A DNA stretch of 64,000 nt, from the NCBI GenBank assembly GCA_026874595.1, contig CM049306.1, forward strand, positions 81,556,142-81,620,141. Reading direction: 5' to 3'. The DNA comes from Sipunculus nudus (Eukaryota > Annelida > Sipuncula > Golfingiida > Sipunculidae). The position numbers and the translations under genes are program-made. Shown here in pieces: positions 35,901-46,473 of the stretch (the stretch's first letter is position 1; each line of letters begins with the position of its first letter). Below the pieces are notes generated by a model, which ran no database searches, was not told the DNA's origin, and was given only the letters and a program-made list of their open reading frames with translations.

Positions 35901-38900
35901 GTAAAGAAATGAAGATTCTAGGTCCAGTGGTTATGATTTGTGCCATGTTAACAGATGTTCATATCTTTAAAGGTCTCAAAAATAGAGAAAAAAATTAGTT
36001 AAAAATAAAAAAATAGAGGTGGCACACCCAGGCTGTGGAAACTCATGAAACACTCCATGATCAATATCCATGCACACAATTATGGTGATCTCTGCATTAG
36101 TTGTTCAGATACTTCAGCTTCTGTATCAAATGTTCCAGTATTCTGAGCTGTACTTTGGAGTGCCACAGCTCACAGGATATGGGTAACAGAGACCTAATTT
36201 CAGGTTTCCATGGAGACTTTTCATACCGTATTTATTCTAATTTGGCGACCACTTAAAAAAAATTAATTTTCTCAGAGGTCGAGACAATAGAGGATATTTG
36301 AAAATTATCTTCCTGCAGAATTTGCGGTGGTCGAGATTTAAGAGGCACGCGGTTTAATAACCTTCCCTAGAGCCTCAGAGCCGCTCTGACACTCGAACAG
36401 TCATATGAATTGAGTGATAATTTGGTCGTTTATAAGTTTGTTTTGTTAGCTAAACAGTATTTCCCACAAACGGGCTTCCAACCGTCACATGAATTACACA
36501 GTGTCCGCAAATGATTAATAAAACTAAGCTCAATCACTTAACAAAATGATCACTACTTCGCGATAGGTACGATGACATAGAAGGCAACTCATGCAACTAC
36601 CAGTTGTTTCAAGTTAACCCACCAGGCGGCGATATAAAGGGACAAGCAGCTGCACCAAGTTGGAAGAAGACTATAAACTAGATGTGTCGGAACGACACGA
36701 ATGCCCCCCCCCCTTGGGCAAATTAGAAACATTTGTAAAATTTGGAAAATTTTTTTAAGTTCAGGAAGTGTCGTATGGTCAAAAGTAGGTCAACAAGGGC
36801 AAAATGCAAACTCGATCTGTAACGGGTCATTATCAAGCAACACACCAAAAATCATGCCAGTATATGCAGGCATTGTGAAAAAAGTCCATACATGTGCATT
36901 TTCCATAAAAATTTCTGTCTTTCATGAAATTTTCTATGTTTAGGAGCCGTAAAACAATCAAAAGTAGGTCAACCGGGACGAAACGCGAACTCGATCTGTA
37001 ACTGTCATTATCTGCCCACACATGAAAAATCAGGGTGGTATCTGCAGGCATTGAGGAAAAAAGTCAGTACATATGCATTTGTTATAAAAATTTCTATTTT
37101 TCATGAAACTTTCTATGTTCAGGAGCAGTGAAATTGTCAAAAGTACGTCAACTGGGACAAAACAAGAACTCGATCTGTAACTGGTCATTATCTGCCTACA
37201 CACCAAAAATCAGCCCCGTATCTGCAGGCACTGCGAAAAAAAGTATATACATGTGCACTTTTTTATGAAATTTTCTATGTTAGAGCACCGTCAAATGGTC
37301 AAAAGTAAGTCAACTGGGACAAAACGTGAACTCGATCTGTAACTGGTCATTATCTGCCCACACACCAAAATTCAGGCCAATATCTGCAGGTATTGCGAAG
37401 AAAAGTCTGTACAAGTGTATTTGTCATGAAAATTTATATTTTACATGAAATTTGCTATGTTTAGGAGCCGTAAAACAATCAAAAGTAGGTCAACTGGGAC
37501 GAAACATGAACTCGATCTGTAACTGGTCAATATCTGCCCACACAACAAAAATCAGGCCAATATCTGCAGGCATTGTGAAAAAAAGTCTGTACATGTGCAC
37601 TTTTCATGAAAATTTATATTTTACATGAAATTTTCTATGTTCAGGAGCCGTAAAACGGTCAAAATTAGGTCAACCAGGACGAAACGCAAATCCCATCTGT
37701 AACTGGTCTATATCTGCCCACACACCAAAAATCAGGCCAATATCTGCAGGCATTGCGAAAAAAAGTCCCTACATGTGTTTTTGTCATGAAATTTCATATT
37801 TTTCATGAAATTTTCTATGTTCAGGAGCCGTAAAACTGTCAAAAGTAGGTCAACCAGGACGAAACGCGAACTCAATCTGTATCTGGTCTATATCTGCTCA
37901 CACAACAAAAATCAGGCCAATATCTGCAGGCACTGCGAAAAAAAGTCTGTACATGTGTATCTGTCATGAAATTTCATATTTTTCATAAAATTTTCTATGT
38001 TCAGGAGCCGTAAAATGGTCAAAATTAGGTCAACCGGGACAAAACGCAAACTCGATCTGTAACTGGTCTATATCTGCTCACACACCAAAAATCAGGCCAA
38101 TATCTGCAGGCATTGCGAAAAAAAGTCCGTACATGTGTATCTGTCATGAATATTTCTATTTTTCATGAAATTTTCTAAGTTAAGGAGGCGTAAAACGTTC
38201 AAAAGAAGGTCAACCGGGACGAAACGCAAACTCGATCTGTAACTGGTCATTATGTGCCCACACACAAAAAATTGGGCCAATATCTGCAGGCATTGCGAAA
38301 AAAAGTCTGTACATGTGTATTTGTCATGAAAATTTCTATTTTTCATGAAATTTTCTAAGTTTAGGAGCCGTAAAACGGTCAAAAGTAGGTCAACCGGGAC
38401 GAAACGCGAACTTGATCTGTAACTGGTCTATATCTGCCCACACTAAAAATCAGGCCAATATCTGCAGGCATTGCAAAAAAAATCCATACAACTGTTTGAT
38501 TTCGGAAGGACAGAAGGACGGACATGGGTAAAACTATATGCCCCGGGGGCATAAAAATAACTGCCAATTATCAGATAAATTTTATTTGCATAATACGTAA
38601 TAAATACAGGAAAGTAAAGGCACGTTAAAATATGTACGACCAGAAATGATCCTAGCTGGCGTGCCCTCGATTGGGCCCTGTTTTGTATACGCGGTCACCC
38701 ATCCAAAAACCAACCGGGGTCATTTAAACTTAACTAAGATGACCGGTCCAACTGTGTCACAGTTGTTCCACCACGCGTGCTTCCCCGTACTTGGTAAATA
38801 TTATTGCTAATTATCCCACGTGAATTGCAAACGCGACACGTGCGTACCATGAATGGTACACGAGTTTGCTTCGTCACGGACACCCATTTGGAACTTGAAC

Positions 38901-41900
38901 GCTTTATCATGTTTATATATTATAATCAACGCATCTTTGTATCTTCAAAAATTTTATTGCAAACAAGTTTGATGTGGATGCTCAGTGTAATAATAATCTA
39001 GTCAGATACAAATTGCGGTCCCCCATGAGAGACGGAGGCATTACACCTTAACATCGTCGACAGAAAACATCGTCGCCAGTCGCGAAATTAGAGTCATTTT
39101 AGAAATTATGCTTTCAAAATATTTTTTGGGGTCGAGAAATAAGAGGGATCACCAAATTGGAATAAATACGGTAGGTCTCCCCTAGTGTCTAGAATGGAGA
39201 TTATAGGTCCAATTTGAACCCTGTTGACAGATAACTACATCCTTAAAGGTCTCAAAAATAGAGAAAAAAAACTGTAAAAATTTGAAAAATAAAGGTGGTG
39301 CAACCAGTCTGCAGAAACTGATGAAACATCTCATAATCAATATGTATGCCAAAAAATCATGACCATCAGTGATATGGGTAACAGAGACCTAATTTCTGGT
39401 TTCCATGGAGACTTTTCATATGTCTCTCAGAATGTCAAAAAAGAAGATTCTAGGTCCAGTCTTTACGATTTGTGCCCTGTTAACAGATGTTCAGATTTTT
39501 AAAGGTCTCAAAAATTAAGAAAACAATTCGTAAAAAATAAAAAGATTCTACGTCCAGTCTTTATGATTTGTGCCCTGTTAACAAATGTCCACATTTTTAA
39601 AGGTCTCAAAAATAGAGAAAAATATTAGTTAAAAATAAAAAAAATAGAGGTGGCACACCCAGGCTGCGGAAACTCATGAAACACTCCATGATCAAAATCC
39701 ATGCACACAATTATGGTGATCTCTGCATTAGTTGTTCAGATACCTCAGCTTTTGTATCAAATTTTCTATTATTCTGAGCTGCACTTTGGAGTGCCACAGC
39801 TCAAAGGATATGGGTAACAGAAACCTAATTTCAGGTTTCCATGGAGACTTTTTATGGTTCACCCTGTGTGTCAAGGATGAAGATTCTAGGTCCAGTCGTT
39901 ACAATTTGAACCCTGTTGAAAGATAACTACATCCTCAAAGGTCTCAAAAATAGAAACATCTTATGATCAATATGTATGCCAAAAATCATGACCATCAGTG
40001 ATGTAGTTAATGAGATATTGAAGTTTTTGTATGAAATTTTTCACTATTCTGGGGGGTACTTTGGGGCCCCATAGCTCGAAGAATATGGGTAACAGAGACC
40101 TAAATTCTGGTTTCCAAGGAGACTTTACATAGGTCTCTCAGAATGTCAAGAATGAAGATTCTAGGTCCATTATTTATGATTTGTGCCCTGTTAACAGATG
40201 TCCATATTTTTAAAGGTCTCAAAAATAGAAAAAAAAATTCGTAAAAAATAAAAAAATACAGGTGGCGCCACCAGTCTGCAGAAACTAATGAAACATCTCA
40301 TGATCAATATGTATGCCAAAAATCATGACCATCTGTGATGTAGTTAATGAGATATTGAAGTTTTTGTATGAAATTTTTGACTATTCTGGGGGGTATTTTG
40401 GGGCCCCATAGCTCGAAGAATATGGGTAACAGAGACCTAAATTCTGGTTTCCAAGGAGACTTTACATAGGTCTCTCAGAATGTCAAGAATGAAGATTCTA
40501 GGTCCAGTATTTATGATTTGTGCCCTGTTAACAGATGCCCCATAGCTCGAAGGATATGGGTAACAGAGACCTAATTCCAGGTTTCCAAGGAGATTTTTCA
40601 TGGACCTCTCAGGATGTAAAGTAAGAAGATTCCAGGTCCAGTGGTTACGATTTGTGCCTTGTTAATGGACAGATGGCCGGATGGCCGGACGGCCGACGGA
40701 CAAAGAGTGATTGCTATAGCTCAGATGACTTACAGTCAGCTGAGCTAAAAAACTTCTAATGCATGCTGTTTTTTTTTTACATTATTGGTTCTGTTTCAAG
40801 AGCTGATAGACAAAGATGCCACCCAAGCCAAGTGCCAAAGGACCCTTTTTTGATATTTTGTTATTGTTTGCACAAGCTTTTCACGTTGATATTTAAATAT
40901 TCTGTCAGTAGTTAACATATATAATTCTCTATAGGGAATTCCTAAGTCTGAACTTTTAACTTTTCCCTTTTTCTTAGTACTCAAGTTGGACTTGGCCTGA
41001 CTTCCGACTCCAAGTATAAGTGCAACCTCAGGACCTTCGAGTCAAAGTCCCTGAAATGGTGGACTCAAGTTCAAGTCCGGGCTCAAGTCCTTCATGACTG
41101 TATTATCTAATCTGGAATAATCTGTAAATTCTAGTGCAAGAATGTGTTGTTTTACTAAACATGAATTTTATTTACATGTTATTCCTAATAAACTATGATT
41201 AAACCATAGGCTCATTTCAGCACATATGCTGGTATAATGCCTCAATTTCAAGGTTCTGTTCAAACTACACCAGAAAATGATGATTCCACTGAACACAGGC
41301 TTTTTGTTTGGTCTATATCCTCATATTTATAACATGTAGGGGCCAGACAAAATAATCCACAAGCATTCAGCAAGGACATCTGGTGGCAGAGCAGATGAAC
41401 CAGAAATTTGCAAAGGGCCATTTGCAACTAGTGACCTCTCAACTTCTGCATATGTGCAACCAACCACCTCAGGTAGCATGTTCTTCAAGTTTGTCAACAC
41501 TGTCGTATCAGGCATGGATCCAGGATTTTTTGCAGAGAAGGGTCAATGGCCTACATGCATAAGATTTGTCTTAAAAAAGGCTGTTGGTTAAGAGCAGGGG
41601 GTTTCCGGACCCGCAAAACACCCCCCCCCCCCAATCCACGCCTTTGTATGTACCATGTTTACTAACAGCTAATTGATGAACAAACTCTTCCATCTATCAC
41701 ACAGAGGTGTTATAAAGAACTTTTTAAAGGTACGGTTCTCAGGCACTGCCAGCATCAATTTTAAACTCCCGCATCAAAAATTTTTATTTTGATTTTCAAT
41801 AAAAACTTTCCAATTTTGAGCTGCTGCCGCCCCAACATTTCTTTCAAGAAGATAAAACCATACAATTTCCTTTGTTTTGTAGTGCTTTTACTTATTTAGC

Positions 41901-44180
41901 AAAATAAAACTGTTATTTTAATGCTTTTCCCTTATCATTTGACATTTTTATCAAAACATACCAAAAAATTTAAAATAAAAAAAGCACCCGCCCGCATTGA
42001 TTTCTGAAAAAAAGTGCCTGAGAACCATACCTTTTTTTATTTTGGCCTTACCTTTAGTTTATTTATGTGCACATAGTAAGCCAGAAACATGTACACTTTT
42101 AATCTATTTAACAGTGATAACCTAGCTGCGGACACCTATCCTGGGTGGACACACCATTATAACGAAAAAATTGCCCAGTCCTGTGACTGTCCGCAAAAGA
42201 GGGGTTTCGCTGTATTCAATTTTAACTTAAACAGTACAATCATCTACCATAATTTGCCACAGCTCACTGGTGAAACTCAACTTTTTTTTTTTCAAAAGAG
42301 AAAACAAGCCAATTTTCTTACCCTTTCACACCCATCTGTAATGTTATAAGTTCTACATAGGTTATTATCATCACACAGGTCCTGTGCAGAGTCCTTCACC
42401 TCGGCCGAGTCTGTGGCGTCGTTAAATATACTGCCACAGTAGCTGACCTTCTTTGCGCACAGTTTTCGGCCTGAAACACAACAGAAGTTTGAACAGCTAA
42501 AGAACTGCCCACCTGGTATGACTCTGTCATGTATGTTCAGGTATAAAATTTACTGAAACAGGTGTTTAAACAGTCAAGAAGTTTGAACAGCTAAAGAACT
42601 GCCCACCTGGTATGACTCTGTCATGTATGTTCAGGTATAAAATTTACTGAAACAGGTGTTTAAACAGTCAAGACCTCTAATGTATTCAGTCAAATTTTGG
42701 GTTAAGTATTTTGATGGGGTTTTTTTTCATTAAAAGCAATATCTTATGTTTTCAGGTTTACTTTAACTAACAGCAAACAAATACTCCTTTAATATACTAT
42801 GATTCTTCATTTAGGCTGAGGGCTTTGTTCTCTTGTATCTTATTCCGCTCCCATGACCCATTCCATCAACCAATAATGATAATATGGCAATTACAGGGTT
42901 TACAGAAAAAGGTATTAACATAGGCAAAGGATTTTTATACATGTACATAACAAATTTAACTGTTTTTATTTTACATGGACTGCACAAACAGTTATAATAA
43001 TTAATCAAATTACTCTCCATGGCTCGGAAGGTGGCACTGGGTAGCATCTAAGGGTTCGAAAAACCTGGAGAAAACCACTGGTCTTTGACAGGCAACTACA
43101 AGCCACTCACAAGGACACGCCCGTAATTGAACCTGGGTCGCAAGCGGAGAGAGAGAGCCAAACATTTTACCCCTCAACTGTCAAGGCCCTAAGATGAGTA
43201 AGACAAAAAATGAAGATAACCCACCTTTGCTCGAGGCACTTGAGCTCCTGACTCCAGAGTTACAGACGAGTTGTTTTGGTAGTAAATCATGTCCTCTCTC
43301 CCGAGTATTACAGTTGTCTTTAGTGCAACAGAAAATGTGGTACTCTGTCAATTTTACAGTCACCTGTAAAAGTAACCAAGAAATAATTTTAGTAAAAACT
43401 CTAGACTGAGGAACTTACATTTTTGAAGGCATTGCTTTCAACCATATCCCCCTGTCATCGTCAGTAGCCTGGCATGCTCGACCGGCTAACAAGAGTACAT
43501 CAATCAAGACCACAGGACAAAATGGAACTTTTCAAGAAATCAGGTGCCATATATGACATCCAATTTGGTGACTGTGGCAAGCACTACAAAAGTGAGGCAG
43601 CTCACCAGGAACATAAAAAACAAGAGATATCAGCCATTATGAACACAGCAGAAGTGTTGGACACCAGATTTTTTCAAGATCCAAAAGCAGATTCAGTTGA
43701 TATCAGGAGGAAAGTAAAGGGGCCCTTAACATCCAGGACGTGCCTCAAGTTACACCAATTTACAATCACAACTATGAGCTGTTGTCAAGCATGCTACACT
43801 TCTGATTATGATGGTAGGATACAGTATAAAAATACAGCTATAAAAATGTAGGTCCCTGTTTTGATTTTTTTAAATAACAACAGTCTCCAGGGGCAGGACC
43901 CAACGTACATTGTTTTAACCAAGAAATTTATCATTGAAACCAAATCACTTTTCTCTTGATTGCTTTTTCACTGGCTATAACTGCTACATTTTTTTTCTTA
44001 ACCAAGCATTTTTAACTTTATTCAAAATTGAGCACAATATTTGTGAACTTTTTTTTTAATACTTAATATGGATAGAATAGGTGTAAATTTATGATATACT
44101 TGGGCAATATGAGTACATCTCCAGAAAAAATGTCCAATGGACTAGGAGTTTGGTGCACATCTAACTATTTAAGTGCAATA

Positions 44181-44251
<71 letters not shown>

Positions 44252-46221
44252 AAGTTACTTTTTTCATAATGAACTATATACTAGCAGACAAAATTCAGCT
44301 GAATTGTAAGCCATGTTTACCTGCTGTAAGCTGTCTAATTTCTGTACACTATCACACATTCCCCCAGTATCACAGCCGAATGTCACTGAATCATCCCAGT
44401 ATTTTAAAGTGGTGGAATTGGTTGATTTGATGGACTTCATGATGACGCAGTAAGTGTGATGATTAGCCCCACTCTGTTCTATATTAGAAGCATTGTATGA
44501 GCTTGTGTTGTTGCTCGGGGCTGGGGTGGTCGTGACAGTGGGTGCTGCCGTCGTTGGGTTGACACATGAAACTGGAGTCAGCGATGATACCTGCTGAGAT
44601 GTGGCACTGCCTTTGTAGCACTGGAGTGCTATACAGGACACACTGAAAAGAAAATTTTAAGATCTCATTGATAGATCAAACACTAGATGACAACATCAGA
44701 CAAGGAGTCAGTACATTGTGGTTGGTTTTGTGATCTTACCATACAGTAAACTAAACAGATATATCCTTAATTGTATTAATTATTTAATATGATTGTAAAA
44801 ATCTTTACAATTTCATCTCAACCTCAGGGACAGCAAATCAGTGGAAACTCTTGTTCATTAATTATACATCTTTTCTTATTAATTCAAACTAAATAGTTTT
44901 TATTTAGCCACAGTGGTAAAAGAACAATACAACACTAACTGCTGGATAATACTGCAATAACACAGCAGTTCATATGATGAGAATCATTATTCGAGTAAGA
45001 GAGCAGTTAATTATTTTTAATTAAACTGCATATATGTTGTTATGTATACAGTTATCAATAGCCCAAATATTTAGTATTCATTCTTATCATTCATAGGAAT
45101 GGAGTCAAAATGTCACTCCTGTGATTTGTCCTGACCCTAGACAGAAATCTAAGACAAATTGATAGGGGGGATCTATGCAAATATGGGATATCGCTAATAC
45201 GGATACTCTCATGTGTGGAGGCAGTAAATGACAGCCTGCTTGAAATACTGCAGGCAAACAACTAGTGCCCCCTAGCCCATTCATTCAACACAGCTGTGTG
45301 GGCACTGGACATAATGTTTTAAACTAACGATCATCCTGAAATGTGTTATTTATCATATTTATTATGCTGTGTTAAAACATATATATTACATAAACATAAA
45401 AAGACATCAGAAATTGCTGCATTTGGCATGGTTTGCATTAGAATTTGATCTTGAATCAACTGCCTTGAAGGATGATGTATGGGAAATGTACACAGGGTCA
45501 TTGATAAACATAAAATTTTGCATGTTTCCTTGAATTTCTCACACATTCTGGTACGAAACAACTTGTATTTAATCGATGATCATATATTAATTAATTAGTC
45601 GATAGCATATGTAAGCTACTAAAGTGGGGTTTGTCAGTTTTGTCTGTGCTAATCAGTGTCCGGCTGAATCATGCTTGCCTGCACAAACTGGCTTCCTGCT
45701 GTGCCAGCAAGTCGTTTTACTCCTCCATTTTCACAAGAAGCTGCATTAGCGATATCCTGTATTACCTACCCACACTCAGGCTGTTCATTTAAATTTCATT
45801 GACTAATAAAACTTATTTGTCATTATTTGCAATGCATCTCTTATATATATTATAAACATCAATGAAATCATAAACAACATATACTATTCATTGGTATTTT
45901 AAGATGTATACATATAATAATGTATGTGTGTATGTGATCAATGCGTTTTAATATTGAAACAGGAAGATGTTACTCTTTGCATCATTTGTGAACATGAACA
46001 TGTTTAGAGAATGAAAACACACCATAACAGATGGTTATTACTTGAACACTCTGTGATTGTGAGAATTAGCATGTACAGTCTGTCCTACTGTCACTATTGT
46101 CAGTACTGACATTGTGACACTGTGACAGTGACAAGTATCTCTGTAAGACTACTCACTCAATAACAACCACCAAGAAGTATATCTGGAAAAGAATGGATGA
46201 CGAAGTGAGTGATGACAACAT
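32990..46221 (-). CDS. Type I membrane protein with two Ly6/uPAR-like (three-finger) modules
   Basis: Five exons in frame: 46157-46221, 44321-44642, 43225-43363, 42322-42470 and 32990-33328, giving 337 residues. Residues 1-21 (start MLSSLTSSS, then hydrophobic) form a signal peptide. Module 1 runs from SCIALQCYKG (24-33) through a Thr/Pro/Ser-rich mucin-like insert (about 51-72) to FCCTKDNCN (140-148). Module 2 runs from LCAKKVSYCG (about 179-188) to CCCNSSQCN (237-245). The CC-x(4)-C-N ending is the Ly6/uPAR hallmark. Residues 281-299 are one transmembrane helix followed by KKWRKK and a 38-residue cytoplasmic tail with tyrosines. Ly6-type ectodomains bind proteins outside the cell; the partner is unknown. 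A TGF-beta-receptor-type ectodomain is an alternative fold. Intron 4 (9 kb) is almost all nested repeats. Confidence 0.8.
33944..35332 (-). mobile_element. Family C satellite-core element (copy 1)
   Basis: Read on the minus strand the 3' end is GTGTCG-TTC-CGACAC, AT, then CTAG (33944-33947), followed by TTTT. Inside are about seven units of a 180-bp tandem repeat (one of about 162 bp). Markers in plus orientation are AGGTCAAC(C/T)GGGACGAAAC, ATCTGTAACTGGTC, AATATCTGCAGGCATTGCGA and TTTTCTATGTTCAGGAGCCG. The 5' end is short: the array stops at GCGGGGGCATAAAAA without the arm seen in copy 2. Confidence 0.75.
36226..39171. mobile_element. TA-flanked inverted-repeat element (Tc1/mariner-like, non-autonomous), carrying a C element
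   Basis: The left end CCGTATTTATTCTAATTTGG and right end (inverse) CCGTATTTATTCCAATTTGG form terminal inverted repeats of about 24 bases. Both sides are flanked by TA. The family B sequence without the insert, TTTTCATAGGTCTC, is preserved at 47296-47310 (inverse), so the insertion point is exact. The arms (36226-36677 and 38557-39171) show no transposase. The C element at 36678-38556 occupies the middle. Confidence 0.8.
36678..38556 (-). mobile_element. Family C satellite-core element (copy 2, fuller)
   Basis: The 3' end (plus coordinates 36678-36705) is the same CTAG plus GTGTCG-GAA-CGACAC hairpin and C-run as in copy 1. About nine or ten 180-bp units follow, with AGGTCAAC markers near 36787, 36966, 37307, 37487, 37667, 37847, 38027, 38207 and 38387. 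After the array comes a unique arm with GGACAGAAGGACGGACATGG, then the palindrome ATGCCCC-G-GGGGCAT and AAAAATA. It is nested in the TA-flanked element. Confidence 0.8.
40750..42321. other. Remainder of intron 4 of the Ly6-like gene
   Basis: No coding exon recognised. Bases 40980-41090 contain CAAGT(C/T)CAAGTC-like words that also occur at 33545-33690 on the other side of the B element. A C-run lies at 41617-41631 next to repeat-like sequence (GGATCCAGGATTTTTTGCAG and onward). The acceptor for the last exon lies far downstream at 33329. Confidence 0.4.
42483..42670. repeat. 94-bp perfect tandem duplication in intron 3
   Basis: Bases 42483-42576 are repeated without visible change at 42577-42670. 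The duplication begins ten bases outside the acceptor of the 42322-42470 exon, so the branch-point region of that intron is present twice. Confidence 0.95.
43060..43200 (-). repeat. tRNA-derived SINE-like fragment in intron 3
   Basis: On the minus strand it reads from TGACAGTTGAGGGGTAAAAT (A-box-like) to CCCAGGTTCAATTACGGGCG, which holds a B-box match (GGTTCAATTA at about 43124-43133). It starts about 25 bases after the 43225-43363 exon, in the gene's sense. Spacing and divergence favour a SINE over a working tRNA gene. Confidence 0.5.
43474..43851 (+). pseudogene. Possible retroelement remnant (GIY-YIG-like segment), open frame of 125 residues
   Basis: The frame lies in intron 2, antisense to the Ly6-like gene. 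Around residues 21-50 it reads KKSGAIYDIQFGDCGKHY followed by QEHKKQ, which resembles the K-x-G-x-x-Y-x-I-x-C-x-x-C-x-x-x-Y and H-K arrangement of GIY-YIG-like tails in some retroelements. The first expected Cys and the catalytic Gly-x-Thr-x-Arg part are absent. Residues after 55 match nothing I know. It could equally be chance. Confidence 0.25.
44181..44249. repeat. (TA)n microsatellite
   Basis: TA tract of about 69 bases in intron 2 of the Ly6-like gene, 70 bases from an exon end. Confidence 0.95.
44643..46156. other. Intron 1 of the Ly6-like gene
   Basis: Bounded by GTGAGT after the signal-peptide exon and TTTTCAG before the next exon on the minus strand. AT-rich; no repeat family or further exon recognised. 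Confidence 0.6.
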
Positions 46222-46473
46222 CCTTCTGATATAAAGTGGTCACGAATCTGATCAAATCTACGTCCACACCGCCTTGGTCACCAGAACAAACTGTTGCAAG
46301 CTCTTTTTACGGTGAAGCAAACGGACCAACTCGGCGTCATCGCTCATCAATGGATGCTTGGTTTACTGGGAGTGTCAAGTGAATTCATTCCAATTTGCAA
46401 ATTCGCAGTCATAATATTTGCCTATTAATAAGGAAACTTCCTTGTTCTTTATTTATTGATTGGAGCATGGTTT

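Larger units (their letters stand above)
33760..40749 (-). mobile_element. Family B HINE-like element (copy 1), 7 kb with three nested inserts
   Basis: Minus orientation inside intron 4 of the Ly6-like gene. The 5' tip, near 40749, reads AGCTCAGCTGACT, a short loop and AGTCATCTGAGCTATAGC, followed by a GTCCG(T/G)-rich tract. The 3' tip, 33760-33795, reads AAGTCAGCTGAGCGTC, then the perfect palindrome TGACCC-ATGGGTCA, then CTTGTT. The core is a tandem repeat of about 337 bases with ATATGGGTAACAGAGACCTA and TCTAGGTCCAG. It is interrupted by a C element (33944-35332) and by a TA-flanked element (36226-39171). No transposition gene is present. Confidence 0.75.

Noticed and set aside
33944-38556. 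CRISPR-like regular spacing
   Set aside because: The whole 180-bp unit repeats, with no short repeat separated by unique spacers, and the DNA is animal nuclear.
38092-38567. Minus-strand open frames with 60-residue repeats in the 180-bp arrays
   Set aside because: The unit length is a multiple of three, so one open unit stays open by repetition; frames break at diverged units and no start, signal or domain is shared.
41327-41515. Minus-strand open frame of 62 residues in intron 4
   Set aside because: Codon pattern looks mildly protein-like, but there is no matching splice phase with the Ly6-like exons and no recognisable family.
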